Of a stretch of DNA of 64,000 nucleotides, positions 1-9,796 are shown in pieces (positions within the stretch are counted from its first letter, which is position 1; each line of letters opens with the position of its first letter). The DNA lies in assembly GCA_014879535.1 (NCBI GenBank), contig JACSRX010000008.1, forward strand, positions 32,320 through 96,319. Reading direction: 5' to 3'. Source of the stretch: Chthoniobacterales bacterium. GTDB lineage: Bacteria > Verrucomicrobiota > Verrucomicrobiia > Chthoniobacterales > JACTMZ01. The translations under genes were made by a program, and so were the position numbers. The notes under the pieces were generated by a model that was not told where the DNA came from, did not search any database, and saw only the letters and a program-made list of their open reading frames with translations.

Positions 1-218
1 CCAACCTGCGGCCCGGCGATGTCGTGGCGATCAAGGACACGGCCAAGGCCCGCGCCTTGGCGGCCCGCCACATGGAAGCCACGCAGATCCGCACGGTGCC
101 CGAGTGGCTCGTGGTGGACCGCGAGAATTTTTCCGGAACCGTCTCGCGCATCCCGACCCGCGACGAAATCGCGCCGGTCGTGAACGAGCAGCTCGTCGTC
201 GAGCTCTACTCGCGCTGA
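1..218 (+). CDS. rpsD: 30S ribosomal protein S4, C-terminal part (5' end outside window)
   Basis: The reading frame is open from base 3 and ends at the TGA at 216-218, giving the last 71 residues. They carry the typical S4 C-terminus: the VPEWLVVD block followed by NEQLVVELYSR at the very end. S4 binds 16S rRNA, nucleates assembly of the small subunit and often represses its own operon; the S4 RNA-binding domain proper lies mostly upstream of the window. In many bacteria rpoA and rplQ follow rpsD, but here an intrinsic terminator and a DJ-1 family gene follow, so rpsD is the last gene of its transcript. The family call is very secure; only the 5' part is missing. Confidence 0.96.
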   Translation, partial: NLRPGDVVAIKDTAKARALAARHMEATQIRTVPEWLVVDRENFSGTVSRIPTRDEIAPVVNEQLVVELYSR

Positions 219-241
219 GGAACCCCTTTTCCTCCTTTCAG

Positions 242-273
242 CGCCGTCCCGTTCGCGGGGCGGCGTTCTTGCT
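242..273 (+). terminator. Rho-independent terminator after rpsD
   Basis: A 10-bp GC-rich stem (242-251 with 256-265, one G-U pair) closes a TTCG tetraloop and is followed by a T-rich tail (GTTCTTGCTTT). It starts about 23 bases after the rpsD stop codon. It is the only well-formed intrinsic terminator I found in the window. Confidence 0.75.
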
Positions 274-337
274 TTCATGACTCGGCGGCGGCAGGGAAAG
301 CCTGTTGCCCGCCTGATTCCGGTGGTAAAGTGCCGCC

Positions 338-880
338 ATGAAGAAGCGCGTGCTTTGTCTGCTGGCGCCGGGGTTCGAGGAACTCGAGTTGGTTGCGCCG
401 GTCGATGTGCTGCGCCGTGCCGGGGCCGAGGTGGTGTTTGCCGTGCTGGATGACAATCTGGATGTCGGGGGGCGCAACGGAATCACCCTGCGCGCGGATG
501 CCTGTCTGGATCGCTTGGACGCCGGGGAATTCGATCTGCTGCTGATTCCCGGAGGCCCGGCTGTGGAGGCCCTTCGCCAGGACGGTCGCGCAGCCTCTCT
601 TGCCCGCACCTTTGCCGGGGACGGCAGGCTTGTCGCAGCAATCTGTGCCGCGCCACTGGTGCTTGAGGATGCGGGTTTGCTGGAGGGCAAACGCTTCACG
701 GCCCATGTCTCGGTGGCCAATGAACTGCCGGAGGCGCTCACCGGCGAGCGCCTGGTCGAGGACGGTGTGATCATCACCTCCCGCGGGGCCGGAACCGCCC
801 TCGAATTCGGCCTCGCCTTGGTGGACCGGCTCTTCGGCGAGGCGGCCGAGGAGGAAATCGCCCGGGCCATCATGGTTTGA
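338..880 (+). CDS. DJ-1/PfpI (YajL/ThiJ-like) family protein
   Basis: This 180-residue protein has the length and fold markers of the single-domain DJ-1/YajL group. The N-terminal strand and elbow (LLAPGFEELE) supplies the conserved acidic residue, near Glu17. The nucleophile elbow AAICAAP places the reactive cysteine at about residue 103, and a GxxT/H region follows (KRFTAH). Family members act as protein or nucleotide deglycases, glyoxalase III-like enzymes or oxidative-stress chaperones; the exact activity cannot be read from sequence. It stands alone between the rpsD terminator and yebC on the same strand. Confidence 0.9.
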   Translation: MKKRVLCLLAPGFEELELVAPVDVLRRAGAEVVFAVLDDNLDVGGRNGITLRADACLDRLDAGEFDLLLIPGGPAVEALRQDGRAASLARTFAGDGRLVAAICAAPLVLEDAGLLEGKRFTAHVSVANELPEALTGERLVEDGVIITSRGAGTALEFGLALVDRLFGEAAEEEIARAIMV

Positions 881-1093
881 GCAGGGGGCGGGATTTTTGC
901 ATTGGCAGGTTGACAGGGGGGACGTCTTGGTGTCTGCTTCCCTTGTTCCGATTGTCCGCGCCGCCCGTCGCGTTTCCCTTTTGATGCGAGGCCGGCAGAT
1001 GTCTGCCCAAGCCCGGCGCACAATCACCCACGAACACACCTAAGCACACGTATTCTCATCACCGGGGCCCGGATGGATATCCGGGTGCACTTC

Positions 1094-1855
1094 ATGGCCG
1101 GTCACAACAAGTGGTCCAAAGTCAAGCGCATCAAGGGCGCGATCGACGCGAAGCGGGGGAAGTTGTTCTCCAAGCTGGCGAAAGAGATCGCCGTTGCCGC
1201 GAAGCTGGGGGGTCCGGATCCGGACGCCAATGTCCGGCTGCGCTCGGCCATCACGATCGCCCGCACACAAAACATGCCGAATGACAACATCGATCGCGCG
1301 ATCAAGCGCGGGTCCGGCGACACCGGTGAGGCGGCGCTGGAGGAGATGATCTACGAAGGCTACGCGGCCGACGGGGTTGCCGTGCTCATCGAGGCGGCCA
1401 CGGACAACAAGAACCGCACGGCGGCCGACGTGCGGCTGATTTTTTCCAAGCATGGCGGCCACCTCGGCGGCGCCGGAAGCGTGGCGTATCTTTTCCAGCG
1501 CAAAGGGGAGGTGACCGTCCCCGAGGAGGCTTCCGACACCGACCGCCTGCTCGAACTGGCGCTCGAGGCCGAGGCGGACGAATTGACCAGCGAGCCGGGC
1601 CATCCCCACGTGGTGACCACGGCGCCCGATCGCCTTTCCGCCGTGGCGGAGGCCCTGCGTGCGGCCTCCGTTCCCGTCAGCTCGCAGAAGCTGGTCTTCG
1701 TGCCGCGCACGACCGTGCTCGTGTCCGACGAGCAGACGGCCTCCAAGGTGCTGCACCTGCACGACGCCCTTGATGACAACGATGACGTGCTGAACGTCTA
1801 TTCGAATTTCGACCTGCCCGCCGGAATGATCGAGCGGCTTGCCGGACAGAACTGA
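1094..1855 (+). CDS. yebC: YebC/PmpR family regulator of translation or transcription
   Basis: The 253-residue protein starts with MAGHNKWSKVKRIKGAID, the signature of the YebC/TACO1 family, and has the usual length. Family members were described as transcriptional regulators; more recent work ties them to ribosome function at difficult peptide motifs. I chose the ATG at 1094 because the family signature begins exactly there; the upstream in-frame ATG at 1073 would add seven residues absent from the family. No strong Shine-Dalgarno is visible. It lies 11 bases before rho on the same strand, so the two are probably cotranscribed. The 213 bases before it (881-1093) hold no recognisable gene. 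Confidence 0.93.
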   Translation: MAGHNKWSKVKRIKGAIDAKRGKLFSKLAKEIAVAAKLGGPDPDANVRLRSAITIARTQNMPNDNIDRAIKRGSGDTGEAALEEMIYEGYAADGVAVLIEAATDNKNRTAADVRLIFSKHGGHLGGAGSVAYLFQRKGEVTVPEEASDTDRLLELALEAEADELTSEPGHPHVVTTAPDRLSAVAEALRAASVPVSSQKLVFVPRTTVLVSDEQTASKVLHLHDALDDNDDVLNVYSNFDLPAGMIERLAGQN

Positions 1856-1866
1856 AACAAAACACC

Positions 1867-3246
<1,380 letters not shown>

Positions 3247-3432
3247 TCCTCATGGAGGTTTCCCGTGCCGCTTGGACTCGGGAACCGACGGGGGAGGTGG
3301 TCCGTGGACAGGCAAGTTGTGTTTCGGTAGGCTCGCAGGCTGTGGAGGCCCCAAGTTTACCCCGCCTTGGCGGTGTGCCTGACTGCCTCGAAGTTTGCCT
3401 TGGAGGGGGAAGCTTTGGAGGAACGGCATAAA

Positions 3433-3723
3433 ATGGCCAAGGCTTTGTCCCGGCTGTTTGGTTTGCAACCGGCCTATGCAGGTGAATCCGGACAACTCGT
3501 CGTCTACACCCCCAAGGAGGACGACGAGAAGGAGTTCGCCAAGCTGAACCATGGAAAGGATGACTACGAAGCTGCACTTGCAGACATGGACAGCAGGTTG
3601 GGGCGCGTGCCGGATACGGGGATGAAACTTATCGCCAAAGGCGGACTTCTGTTTTTGGTGCTTTTTGTCGGTGATATCCTGAGGACGGTTTGGTTGCGCC
3701 GGCGAATTTCCTTTGTCCCGTAG
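3433..3723 (+). CDS. Small membrane-anchored hypothetical protein
   Basis: I do not recognise a family. The 96-residue protein has a polar N-terminal part with many Asp, Glu and Lys residues (PKEDDEKEF region) and one hydrophobic segment near the C-terminus (GGLLFLVLFVGDIL) followed by a basic tail, so it looks like a tail-anchored or single-pass membrane protein. The start is taken at the ATG at 3433 because GGAGG lies about 11 bases upstream; an in-frame TTG at 3367 would lengthen it but has no support. It precedes the GT-C-like membrane protein by 6 bases and is probably cotranscribed with it. It may be an accessory protein of that locus, but this is position-based inference only. Confidence 0.5.
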   Translation: MAKALSRLFGLQPAYAGESGQLVVYTPKEDDEKEFAKLNHGKDDYEAALADMDSRLGRVPDTGMKLIAKGGLLFLVLFVGDILRTVWLRRRISFVP

Positions 3724-3729
3724 CGCCGC

Positions 3730-5418
3730 ATGTTTGAGCGCATCCGTCACATTCTTGCCGGTGCCGGGTTCTTCACCGTCCTTTTTGCAGCATTCTACCT
3801 TTCACCCCATGTCACGGTGACCGATTCGCGCTATGCGCTGCTGGCTTCCGAGGTTCTCCTGACGGACGGAACCTTGAAACTCGACGGGTTGGCCGAGGTT
3901 CCTGACTACCGCATCCTCGAATCCGGCGGCCACGAGCGCCTGTTCTATCCGGCGGCAGGTTCCGTTTTCAGCGTCCCCTTCATGGCCTTGGTCCGGCCGT
4001 TCGGCGGCAGCGTGTTCGACAAGGAGGGCAGGTATGATCCCACCCGGGAGGATGCACTGCAGAAGCTCCTCGGGGCGCTCCTATGTGCCGTCCTCGGCAT
4101 TCTGATGTGGCGGTTGGCCGCGCAATTCACCGGCGGACGGGCGGCGATGGTCATCGCCATCGCCGCCTCCTTCGGCTCACCGGTTTGGAGCACCGCTTCG
4201 CGGGCGGTTTGGATGGACACTTGGGGCCTTCTCTTGCTTTCGATCGGATTGCTCATGGTGGTGAAACCGTTGCGCCTCCCGGGTCTGATCATTCTCGGAA
4301 GCTGCCTTTCATGGATGTATTTTGTGAAGCCGACCTACAGCATCCCGGTCGCTGCAATCACGGGGATCGTGGTATGGCGTCATCGCCTGAATGCATGGCC
4401 TCTCCTGGTGACCGGCGCCGTGTGGCTGGTTGTGTTCGTCTTGTGGTCGCTGCACACGTTCGGGACGCCGCTGCCGGAATACTATTCGACTTCCATGCTG
4501 AAGTTCCGGGATGTGCCGGATGCGCTGGCGTCGCACATTTTCAGTCCGTCACGCGGCATTCTTGTCTATTTTCCGGCGGCTGCGTGGGCCGTTTGGATGG
4601 TGGTGAGGAACCGGGCGCGGGTGGGGGATCGCGACTTGGTCACCGCGGCGTTTGCCGTCATCGTGCTCCACTACGTTGTCCACGCCGCGCACTCGTCGAC
4701 GGCAGGGCATTGCTACGGGGCGCGATTCGCAACGCCGCTTGTCCCGTGGTTTGTTCTTCTCGCGGCCATCGGCTGGGAGGCCGTGTGGAGGGAGCCGGCC
4801 TGCCGCCGCCGCTTCGCCTTGGCGTGCGGCCTTCTGCTCGTCCTGTGGGGTGCATTTGTCAACGGACGCGGCGCCATCGAACCGAAGACATGGAATTGGA
4901 ACATCGTGCCGGCGAGCATCGACGACTCTCGGGAAAGGCTGTGGGATTGGAGGCGTCCTCAGTTCGTCGCGGACCTGTTGCCGGAGCCGTTGATTCTTCC
5001 CGAGGAATTTCCGACGCTTCCCTCGGTCCTGGATTTCCGTGGTCCGGACAGTGCTCCCTATCTTCTTGGAAGATGGGATGCCTGCGAGAGTGAGGGGCGG
5101 TGGTCGATGGGGGCGAACGCAGCGGTGATCTTTTCCTCGTGGCCGGGCCGTGGGCTCCAAGTGCGCATGACCGTTCGCACCGCCGGCCCGCAGAGGGTGG
5201 AGGCTTCGCTCAACGGGGAGACCGTATGGGAAGTGCATACCGGAAATGAGCGATGGTTCACCGTGGATTTCCCACTTCCCGCAACGTTGGTGAGTGACCG
5301 TAACGTTCTTGAGTTCCGCTTTCCGGATCGCAGGGTTCCCGATCAGAGCAGGCATATTGGAGATTTTCGCGAACTCGGCCTGATGGTTCGTTGCATCGAA
5401 TTTTCCCATGCAAAATAA
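3730..5418 (+). CDS. Polytopic membrane protein, GT-C glycosyltransferase-like, with C-terminal extracytoplasmic domain
   Basis: The 562-residue protein has an N-terminal membrane segment, a loop carrying an Asp-rich stretch (about residues 30-60), then roughly nine to ten hydrophobic helices up to about residue 390. This arrangement, a large first loop followed by serial helices, resembles lipid-linked-sugar dependent GT-C transferases. The last ~150 residues are not hydrophobic and look beta-rich (GLQVRMTVRTAG and RELGLMVRCIEF regions), suggesting a periplasmic sandwich domain. I cannot assign donor or acceptor. The gene sits between a tail-anchored small protein and a GT2-GT4 fusion, consistent with a role in surface glycan or protein glycosylation. 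Family placement is tentative; membrane topology is clear. Confidence 0.6.
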   Translation: MFERIRHILAGAGFFTVLFAAFYLSPHVTVTDSRYALLASEVLLTDGTLKLDGLAEVPDYRILESGGHERLFYPAAGSVFSVPFMALVRPFGGSVFDKEGRYDPTREDALQKLLGALLCAVLGILMWRLAAQFTGGRAAMVIAIAASFGSPVWSTASRAVWMDTWGLLLLSIGLLMVVKPLRLPGLIILGSCLSWMYFVKPTYSIPVAAITGIVVWRHRLNAWPLLVTGAVWLVVFVLWSLHTFGTPLPEYYSTSMLKFRDVPDALASHIFSPSRGILVYFPAAAWAVWMVVRNRARVGDRDLVTAAFAVIVLHYVVHAAHSSTAGHCYGARFATPLVPWFVLLAAIGWEAVWREPACRRRFALACGLLLVLWGAFVNGRGAIEPKTWNWNIVPASIDDSRERLWDWRRPQFVADLLPEPLILPEEFPTLPSVLDFRGPDSAPYLLGRWDACESEGRWSMGANAAVIFSSWPGRGLQVRMTVRTAGPQRVEASLNGETVWEVHTGNERWFTVDFPLPATLVSDRNVLEFRFPDRRVPDQSRHIGDFRELGLMVRCIEFSHAK

Positions 5419-5568
5419 CAGCAATCCATTCGTGAAAGTGTTGGTCGCGGTATTCAGGCGCGATTCGCGAAAAGTCGGGAAGGGCGCCACCCCGGACTTG
5501 TGCAGATCGGAGTGCCGTTGGAAGAATGCAGCCATGCAAATCTTCGGCCGCGATGGAGGGCGTGTTCC

Positions 5569-7578
5569 ATGAGGGAGATTCTTCGCAGGATCGGCCGTCG
5601 CGTTTCGCGGATCGGGTCGGGCAGGCCGGAGGAGCTTCTTGAGATGCTCGCCTCGCGGTGGGAGGCGGCGTTGCCGGTCTTGGAGGCGAGGGTCGCCGCC
5701 TTGGAGCAACGAGTGCAGGAGGCCTCCCGGCGGCCAGACCAGCTGAAACCTGCGCCGCATGATGTGCATGGACTTGATCGCACGCGGGAGGGCCAGGACT
5801 TTCTGCTCGCGCACCAGACTTGGAAACTCAGCAGGATTGCGATGGAGCCCCCGTCAGGCAGCGGAAGGCCGTTTTTCAGCGTCATCCTCGTTGCCCGGGA
5901 TCGCGCCGATGTTGTGGAAGGAGCGCTCCGCTCTTTGACGGCCCAAACATTTTCCTCATGGGAGGCCATTGTTGTGGATGATGGCAGCAGGGATGGAACC
6001 CGATCCGTCTTGGATCGCTGGAGCCAGATCGAGCCCCGTTTGCGGATTGTCACCCGGGCGCCCGAGGGGGCGGCAGCGGCCCGCAATGCCGGACTGTTGG
6101 AGGCCCGCGGGGATGTGGTGGCATGGCTGGATTCTGACAACACCTTCGCGCCCGGCTATCTTGAGGATGCGGCGTGGTGGTTCCTGTCGGATCAGGATCT
6201 GGCGGCCGCTTACGGGGCCCAGCTTGTTGTCCGGGAATGGGGAACCTGCGTGCGTTGGCCGGCATGCGACCTGGAGAAGCTGGAGAGCGGGAATTTCATC
6301 GATCTCAATGCATTCCTGCACCGCCGCTCGGTCGGGGTGAAGTTCGACACAACGCTGCCGCGGCTCATGGATTGGGATTACATTCTGCGGGTCGCCGACC
6401 GGGTCGGCGTGCAGGCGATCCCCGTGATGGCCGGAATATATCACGACAAACAGCGTTCCGACCGCATCACCTTGACGCAGCCGCATGGACCCTCCTTGGA
6501 GGCGGTGCGCTGCAAACGGCGTCCGCGTGCTCGCCGGGGGCTCCGGGTCCTGTGGGCGCTCTGGCATTTCCCCCAGGCGACGGAATCCTACATCCGGTCC
6601 GACTTGGAAGGGGCGCGGGCGCTGGGGGTGGATGTCGAGGTCTGGGCTCAGACGACACCCTGCATTCCCCATACCAACGACGTGCCGGTGCATCGTGGGA
6701 CGCTCGACGAGGCGATCGATGACTTCCAGCCTCATGTCGTGCACACCTATTGGCTGAGTTCTGCGCTCGACTATGCCGACACCGTGCATCGCCGGGGCAT
6801 CCCGCACACGTGCAAGGTGCATGGATTCGAGTTCAATGATGACACGATGCGCCGCCTCGACGCCCATCCTGCGACAGCGCGGCTTTACCTGTTCGGGCAT
6901 TTGCGGGCGAGGGTGCCTTGGACATCGCCCAAGTTCCGGACATCCACCACGTCATTTCTTCCCGCTCTTTACCCGCCGGCGCCGTGTTCCGGGAAGGATC
7001 GTCTCCTCGTCCTGCGCGTCGGCGCCGGATTGCTGACGAAGGGTTACCGCGACTTTTTTTCCATGGCCAAGGATTGCCCGCGGCACCGTTTTGTCCTGGT
7101 GCTCGGGCGCGCGTTGCTCATGGAGGAGAAGGTCGAGGAGATCATCGGGTGGCGCGACGAACTCGATTCCCCGGTGGAGATCAAGGTCAGCCTCGCTCAT
7201 GAGGAGGTTGCAGCCCTGATGGCCCGGGCCGCCATTTATGTCCACACGACCAATCCGGACTCGGTCTTCGGCATGCCGATTTCAATCGCGGAGGCCATGG
7301 CCACGGGAGCGTGGCCGCTCGTCCGGGCATGCGATGGTGCCGAAGGTTACCTCGACGGGGCCGGTGCCGTTTACCACTCGGCCGGACAGGCGGCGGAGCT
7401 CATCAACCAAACGCTCGCGTGGGATGAAGAGAAGTGGACGGATGTGTGGAGACGTTCGTTGGACCGGGCTTGGAGCGCTTTCCCCAACGAGCAGGTGATG
7501 GCGCCGATTGTGGCCGACTGGCACGAGATTGCGATCCGGAACGGGGCGGTGTTTTCTCCAGCCGGTCAACGGACGTGA
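5569..7578 (+). CDS. Bifunctional glycosyltransferase (GT2 domain fused to GT4-like domain)
   Basis: The protein of about 669 residues begins with a short coiled-coil region (about 10-60, heptad-like Leu/Glu/Arg). A GT-A fold family 2 domain follows (about 100-300), with FSVILVARDRADVVEGALRSL, VVDDGSRDGT and the metal-binding-type LDSDN motif near residue 184. A GT-B domain (about 320-660) ends with the family 4 E-x7-E type region (GMPISIAEAMATG, about residue 565). Such two-module enzymes usually add two successive sugars to one glycan. The ATG at 5569 has GGAGGG 8 bases upstream; the GTG at 5500 is in frame but lacks a site. It probably belongs to the same locus as the preceding membrane protein. 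Sugars unknown. Confidence 0.85.
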   Translation: MREILRRIGRRVSRIGSGRPEELLEMLASRWEAALPVLEARVAALEQRVQEASRRPDQLKPAPHDVHGLDRTREGQDFLLAHQTWKLSRIAMEPPSGSGRPFFSVILVARDRADVVEGALRSLTAQTFSSWEAIVVDDGSRDGTRSVLDRWSQIEPRLRIVTRAPEGAAAARNAGLLEARGDVVAWLDSDNTFAPGYLEDAAWWFLSDQDLAAAYGAQLVVREWGTCVRWPACDLEKLESGNFIDLNAFLHRRSVGVKFDTTLPRLMDWDYILRVADRVGVQAIPVMAGIYHDKQRSDRITLTQPHGPSLEAVRCKRRPRARRGLRVLWALWHFPQATESYIRSDLEGARALGVDVEVWAQTTPCIPHTNDVPVHRGTLDEAIDDFQPHVVHTYWLSSALDYADTVHRRGIPHTCKVHGFEFNDDTMRRLDAHPATARLYLFGHLRARVPWTSPKFRTSTTSFLPALYPPAPCSGKDRLLVLRVGAGLLTKGYRDFFSMAKDCPRHRFVLVLGRALLMEEKVEEIIGWRDELDSPVEIKVSLAHEEVAALMARAAIYVHTTNPDSVFGMPISIAEAMATGAWPLVRACDGAEGYLDGAGAVYHSAGQAAELINQTLAWDEEKWTDVWRRSLDRAWSAFPNEQVMAPIVADWHEIAIRNGAVFSPAGQRT

Positions 7579-7605
7579 ATGTGCGGCGGGGCGCCGCCCA
7601 TGGAA

Positions 7606-8160
7606 TCAATTGCGGGGTGTGCCGCCTGCAGTCCGGGATTCCGCGTTTGTCCGGGCTTTCTGCCTTGATGAGGCAACCCTGCTGCGGTCGAGCTTCGGTG
7701 CGACGTCGATCTTGCGGAGGATTTCCGCCTTCACCGGGACGACGCCGGCCTTGGTCATCTCGATGCGCTGGGCAGCCACGAGACTCAGGTCGAGGATGCG
7801 GCCCTTGATGTAGGGGCCGCGGTTGTTGATGCGGACGATGACCGACTTTCCGTTCTTGAGGTTGGTCACGCGGACCATGGTGTTGAAGGGAAGCGTCTTG
7901 TGCGCCGCCGTGACATCACCTGCCCTGTAGGTCTCCCCGTTGGCAGTCAGCCTGCCGATCCAGCGCCCGTAGTAATAGGATGCCTTGCCCTGCAGGACGG
8001 CGACCGGCTTGGCGTCGTAAAGAACCTCAGGTTCGCCTGGTTCGACGATGAGACCCTTCCTCGAGGCGCACCCGGACAGACATAGCAACACGGTGGCGGC
8101 CAGCAGCAGACCGGTCTTCGGAAGGAAACGGCGGATCGACGGCATCAGGGAGGAGGGCAT
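7606..8160 (-). CDS. rlpA: RlpA-like septal ring lipoprotein (double-psi beta-barrel)
   Basis: A 184-residue lipoprotein: an N-terminal signal with lipobox LSGC (lipidated Cys at about 31) is followed by a DPBB domain (about 55-145). Typical RlpA motifs are GKASYYYGRWIGR, TLPFNTMVRVTN and NNRGPYIKGRILDLS; the Asp in the last is the residue needed for glycan cleavage in lytic members. RlpA proteins sit at the septum and cleave glycan strands lacking stem peptides. There is no C-terminal SPOR domain, unlike the E. coli and Pseudomonas proteins, so localisation must differ. It converges with the glycosyltransferase gene (27-base gap). An alternative start is Met6. Confidence 0.92.
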   Translation of the reverse strand: MPSSLMPSIRRFLPKTGLLLAATVLLCLSGCASRKGLIVEPGEPEVLYDAKPVAVLQGKASYYYGRWIGRLTANGETYRAGDVTAAHKTLPFNTMVRVTNLKNGKSVIVRINNRGPYIKGRILDLSLVAAQRIEMTKAGVVPVKAEILRKIDVAPKLDRSRVASSRQKARTNAESRTAGGTPRN

Positions 8161-8208
8161 CCAAGGTGACAGACTGCAGGTCCGTGGACAAGCCGGGCGC
8201 CCGAGGTG

Positions 8209-9282
8209 TCACGGGATCTTGTCATCCATCCTTTCGAGCACGCACACCGTCTCAATCGAGGCGGTTTGCGGGAACATGTCCACGGGCACGGCGCGTGCAA
8301 GGCGGTAGGCTGAGGCCAATCTGGAGAGATCCCGGGCAAGGGTGGCGGGATCGCAGGAGACGTAAACGAGGCGTTCAGGGCGGGCGGCGAGGAGGGAGTC
8401 GATGACAGCCTGTGCGATCCCCTGCGCCGGGGGGTCGAGGAGCACAACGGCGTCCGGGGATCCCTCCAGCGCGTCGGGCAGCAGTTCCGCGGCATCCCCC
8501 GCGCGGTATTCCTCGCCTGGGGCGGCATCGGCTCGCGCCGCCTCGACGCCCCGGCTGTCCCAATCGATCCCGATGACATTCGTGAAACGTCCGCGCAGCC
8601 GCTTGGCGAAAAACCCCGCTCCGCAGTAGGCATCGATCAGCAGTCCGCCGTCGCCCGCGGCTTCCTCCACCACGACGGCGAGGATGTCGGCGGCCTGATC
8701 ATTGACCTGCCGGAATCCGGCAAGTTCGGGATGGCTGCGCAGGGTGGCGGGGCCCGGGCGCAGGCGCTTCTTGGAGCGAAGATGCCCAAGGGCGGCGTTC
8801 ACGGTTTCGTCGGCCAGCAGGCATCGGTCCACGCCGACCAGACGCCGCGGGTCGGTGCCGCGGAATCCGACGACCGGCGGCTCCACATGCACGGTGATGC
8901 GGTTGCGGTAGCCATACTCGAGGGGTGATGGCCTTGCAGGCTCGACCGGCGGGTCGCTGAACTTTCCGATCCGGCGAAGGGCCTCGGCAACTTGGTGCGT
9001 CTTGGCTTCGAGCTGGCGTGGATAAGCCATGTGCTGATACGCACAACCCCCGCAGCGGCCGAACCATGGACAAGGCGGCTGCACGCGGTCCGGGGAGGGC
9101 CTGGTGATGTCCGTGACTTCCGCTTTGACCCAACTGCGGTGGACGGCGGTGACCCGCGCATTCACTGTTTCGCCGGGGATGGTGAACGGGACGAAGACGA
9201 CGCGACCCTCGTGCCGGGCGATACCCGCACCGCCGTAGGCGATGCCGGAGATGTCCAGGGAAAGATCCGCGCCGGGTTTCAT
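8209..9282 (-). CDS. RlmD/TrmA-family RNA (uracil-5-)-methyltransferase
   Basis: The 357-residue enzyme has an N-terminal TRAM-like beta domain (about 1-58), an Fe-S cluster motif with Cys71, Cys77 and Cys80 plus a later cysteine near 154 (DRCLLAD), and a class I SAM-dependent methyltransferase domain with DAYCGAGFF. The catalytic loop YVSCDPATLARD puts the nucleophilic cysteine at about residue 310, and a conserved Gln lies in FRQVND. These features define the RumA/RlmD/TrmA group that makes 5-methyluridine in 23S rRNA or tRNA. It is shorter than E. coli RlmD (433), mostly through loss in the central domain. Target site (U1939, U747 or tRNA U54) cannot be decided. It is divergent from the DUF5069 gene. 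Confidence 0.9.
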   Translation of the reverse strand: MKPGADLSLDISGIAYGGAGIARHEGRVVFVPFTIPGETVNARVTAVHRSWVKAEVTDITRPSPDRVQPPCPWFGRCGGCAYQHMAYPRQLEAKTHQVAEALRRIGKFSDPPVEPARPSPLEYGYRNRITVHVEPPVVGFRGTDPRRLVGVDRCLLADETVNAALGHLRSKKRLRPGPATLRSHPELAGFRQVNDQAADILAVVVEEAAGDGGLLIDAYCGAGFFAKRLRGRFTNVIGIDWDSRGVEAARADAAPGEEYRAGDAAELLPDALEGSPDAVVLLDPPAQGIAQAVIDSLLAARPERLVYVSCDPATLARDLSRLASAYRLARAVPVDMFPQTASIETVCVLERMDDKIP

Positions 9283-9358
9283 GACGTGGCATCATGGCTC
9301 CTGGACGCGCGTATGGCCATCGACTTTCGGACCCGGTGCGGGCAGACTTCATGCCATC

Positions 9359-9796
9359 ATGAACAGCCGGTTCCCGCGCAGTCCGTATGACCGCGAAGGC
9401 GGCATCCTCTTTTTCCCCAGGATGCTCGACAAGATCCGTCTCTTCCAGGGCGGGGAACTGCCGGAGGATTATCATGAGAACTTTGGAAAGGGGTTCGACG
9501 GGGGGCTTTGCTCGTTTCTCCACGTGAGCCACGGGGATGTCGCGGAGCGCGTCGCGGAAGGAGGGTCCGACGCGGAAGTTCTCGAGTGGTGCATGGAGCG
9601 CGGGCGCCGTCCGACGGAGGGGGATATTTTCCTCTGGAACGAATTTCTGCGGAAATGCGGGTGGAAGGACCGTTTCGCGGAGCGTTTGCGGACGCGGTTG
9701 CAAGGCTTGGGGATGGGAGGCCGGACCGATGTGCAGACGATGCTCGACCTCATCGAGGTGGACGAGGGGCGTCCTCCCCGCGACGCCGGAGCGTGA
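9359..9796 (+). CDS. DUF5069 domain protein
   Basis: The 145-residue soluble protein matches DUF5069, recognised by the N-terminal RSPYDREGGILFFPRMLDKI block and the W-x-x-FL-K-G-W region (ILFLW at about 95 and RKCGWKD). The function of the family is unknown; it is common in Verrucomicrobiota and Planctomycetota, which is one hint to the source organism. I chose the ATG at 9359, which starts four residues before the conserved block. Its TGA stop overlaps the GTG start of the following EamA gene (GTGA), so translation of the two is probably coupled. The start region is divergent from the RNA methyltransferase gene. Confidence 0.85.
   Translation: MNSRFPRSPYDREGGILFFPRMLDKIRLFQGGELPEDYHENFGKGFDGGLCSFLHVSHGDVAERVAEGGSDAEVLEWCMERGRRPTEGDIFLWNEFLRKCGWKDRFAERLRTRLQGLGMGGRTDVQTMLDLIEVDEGRPPRDAGA

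Noticed and set aside
7583..7597. Hairpin between the glycosyltransferase and rlpA as terminator
   Set aside because: A short GCGGC/GCCGC stem exists, but there is no T-run and the pairing could be accidental in GC-rich DNA.
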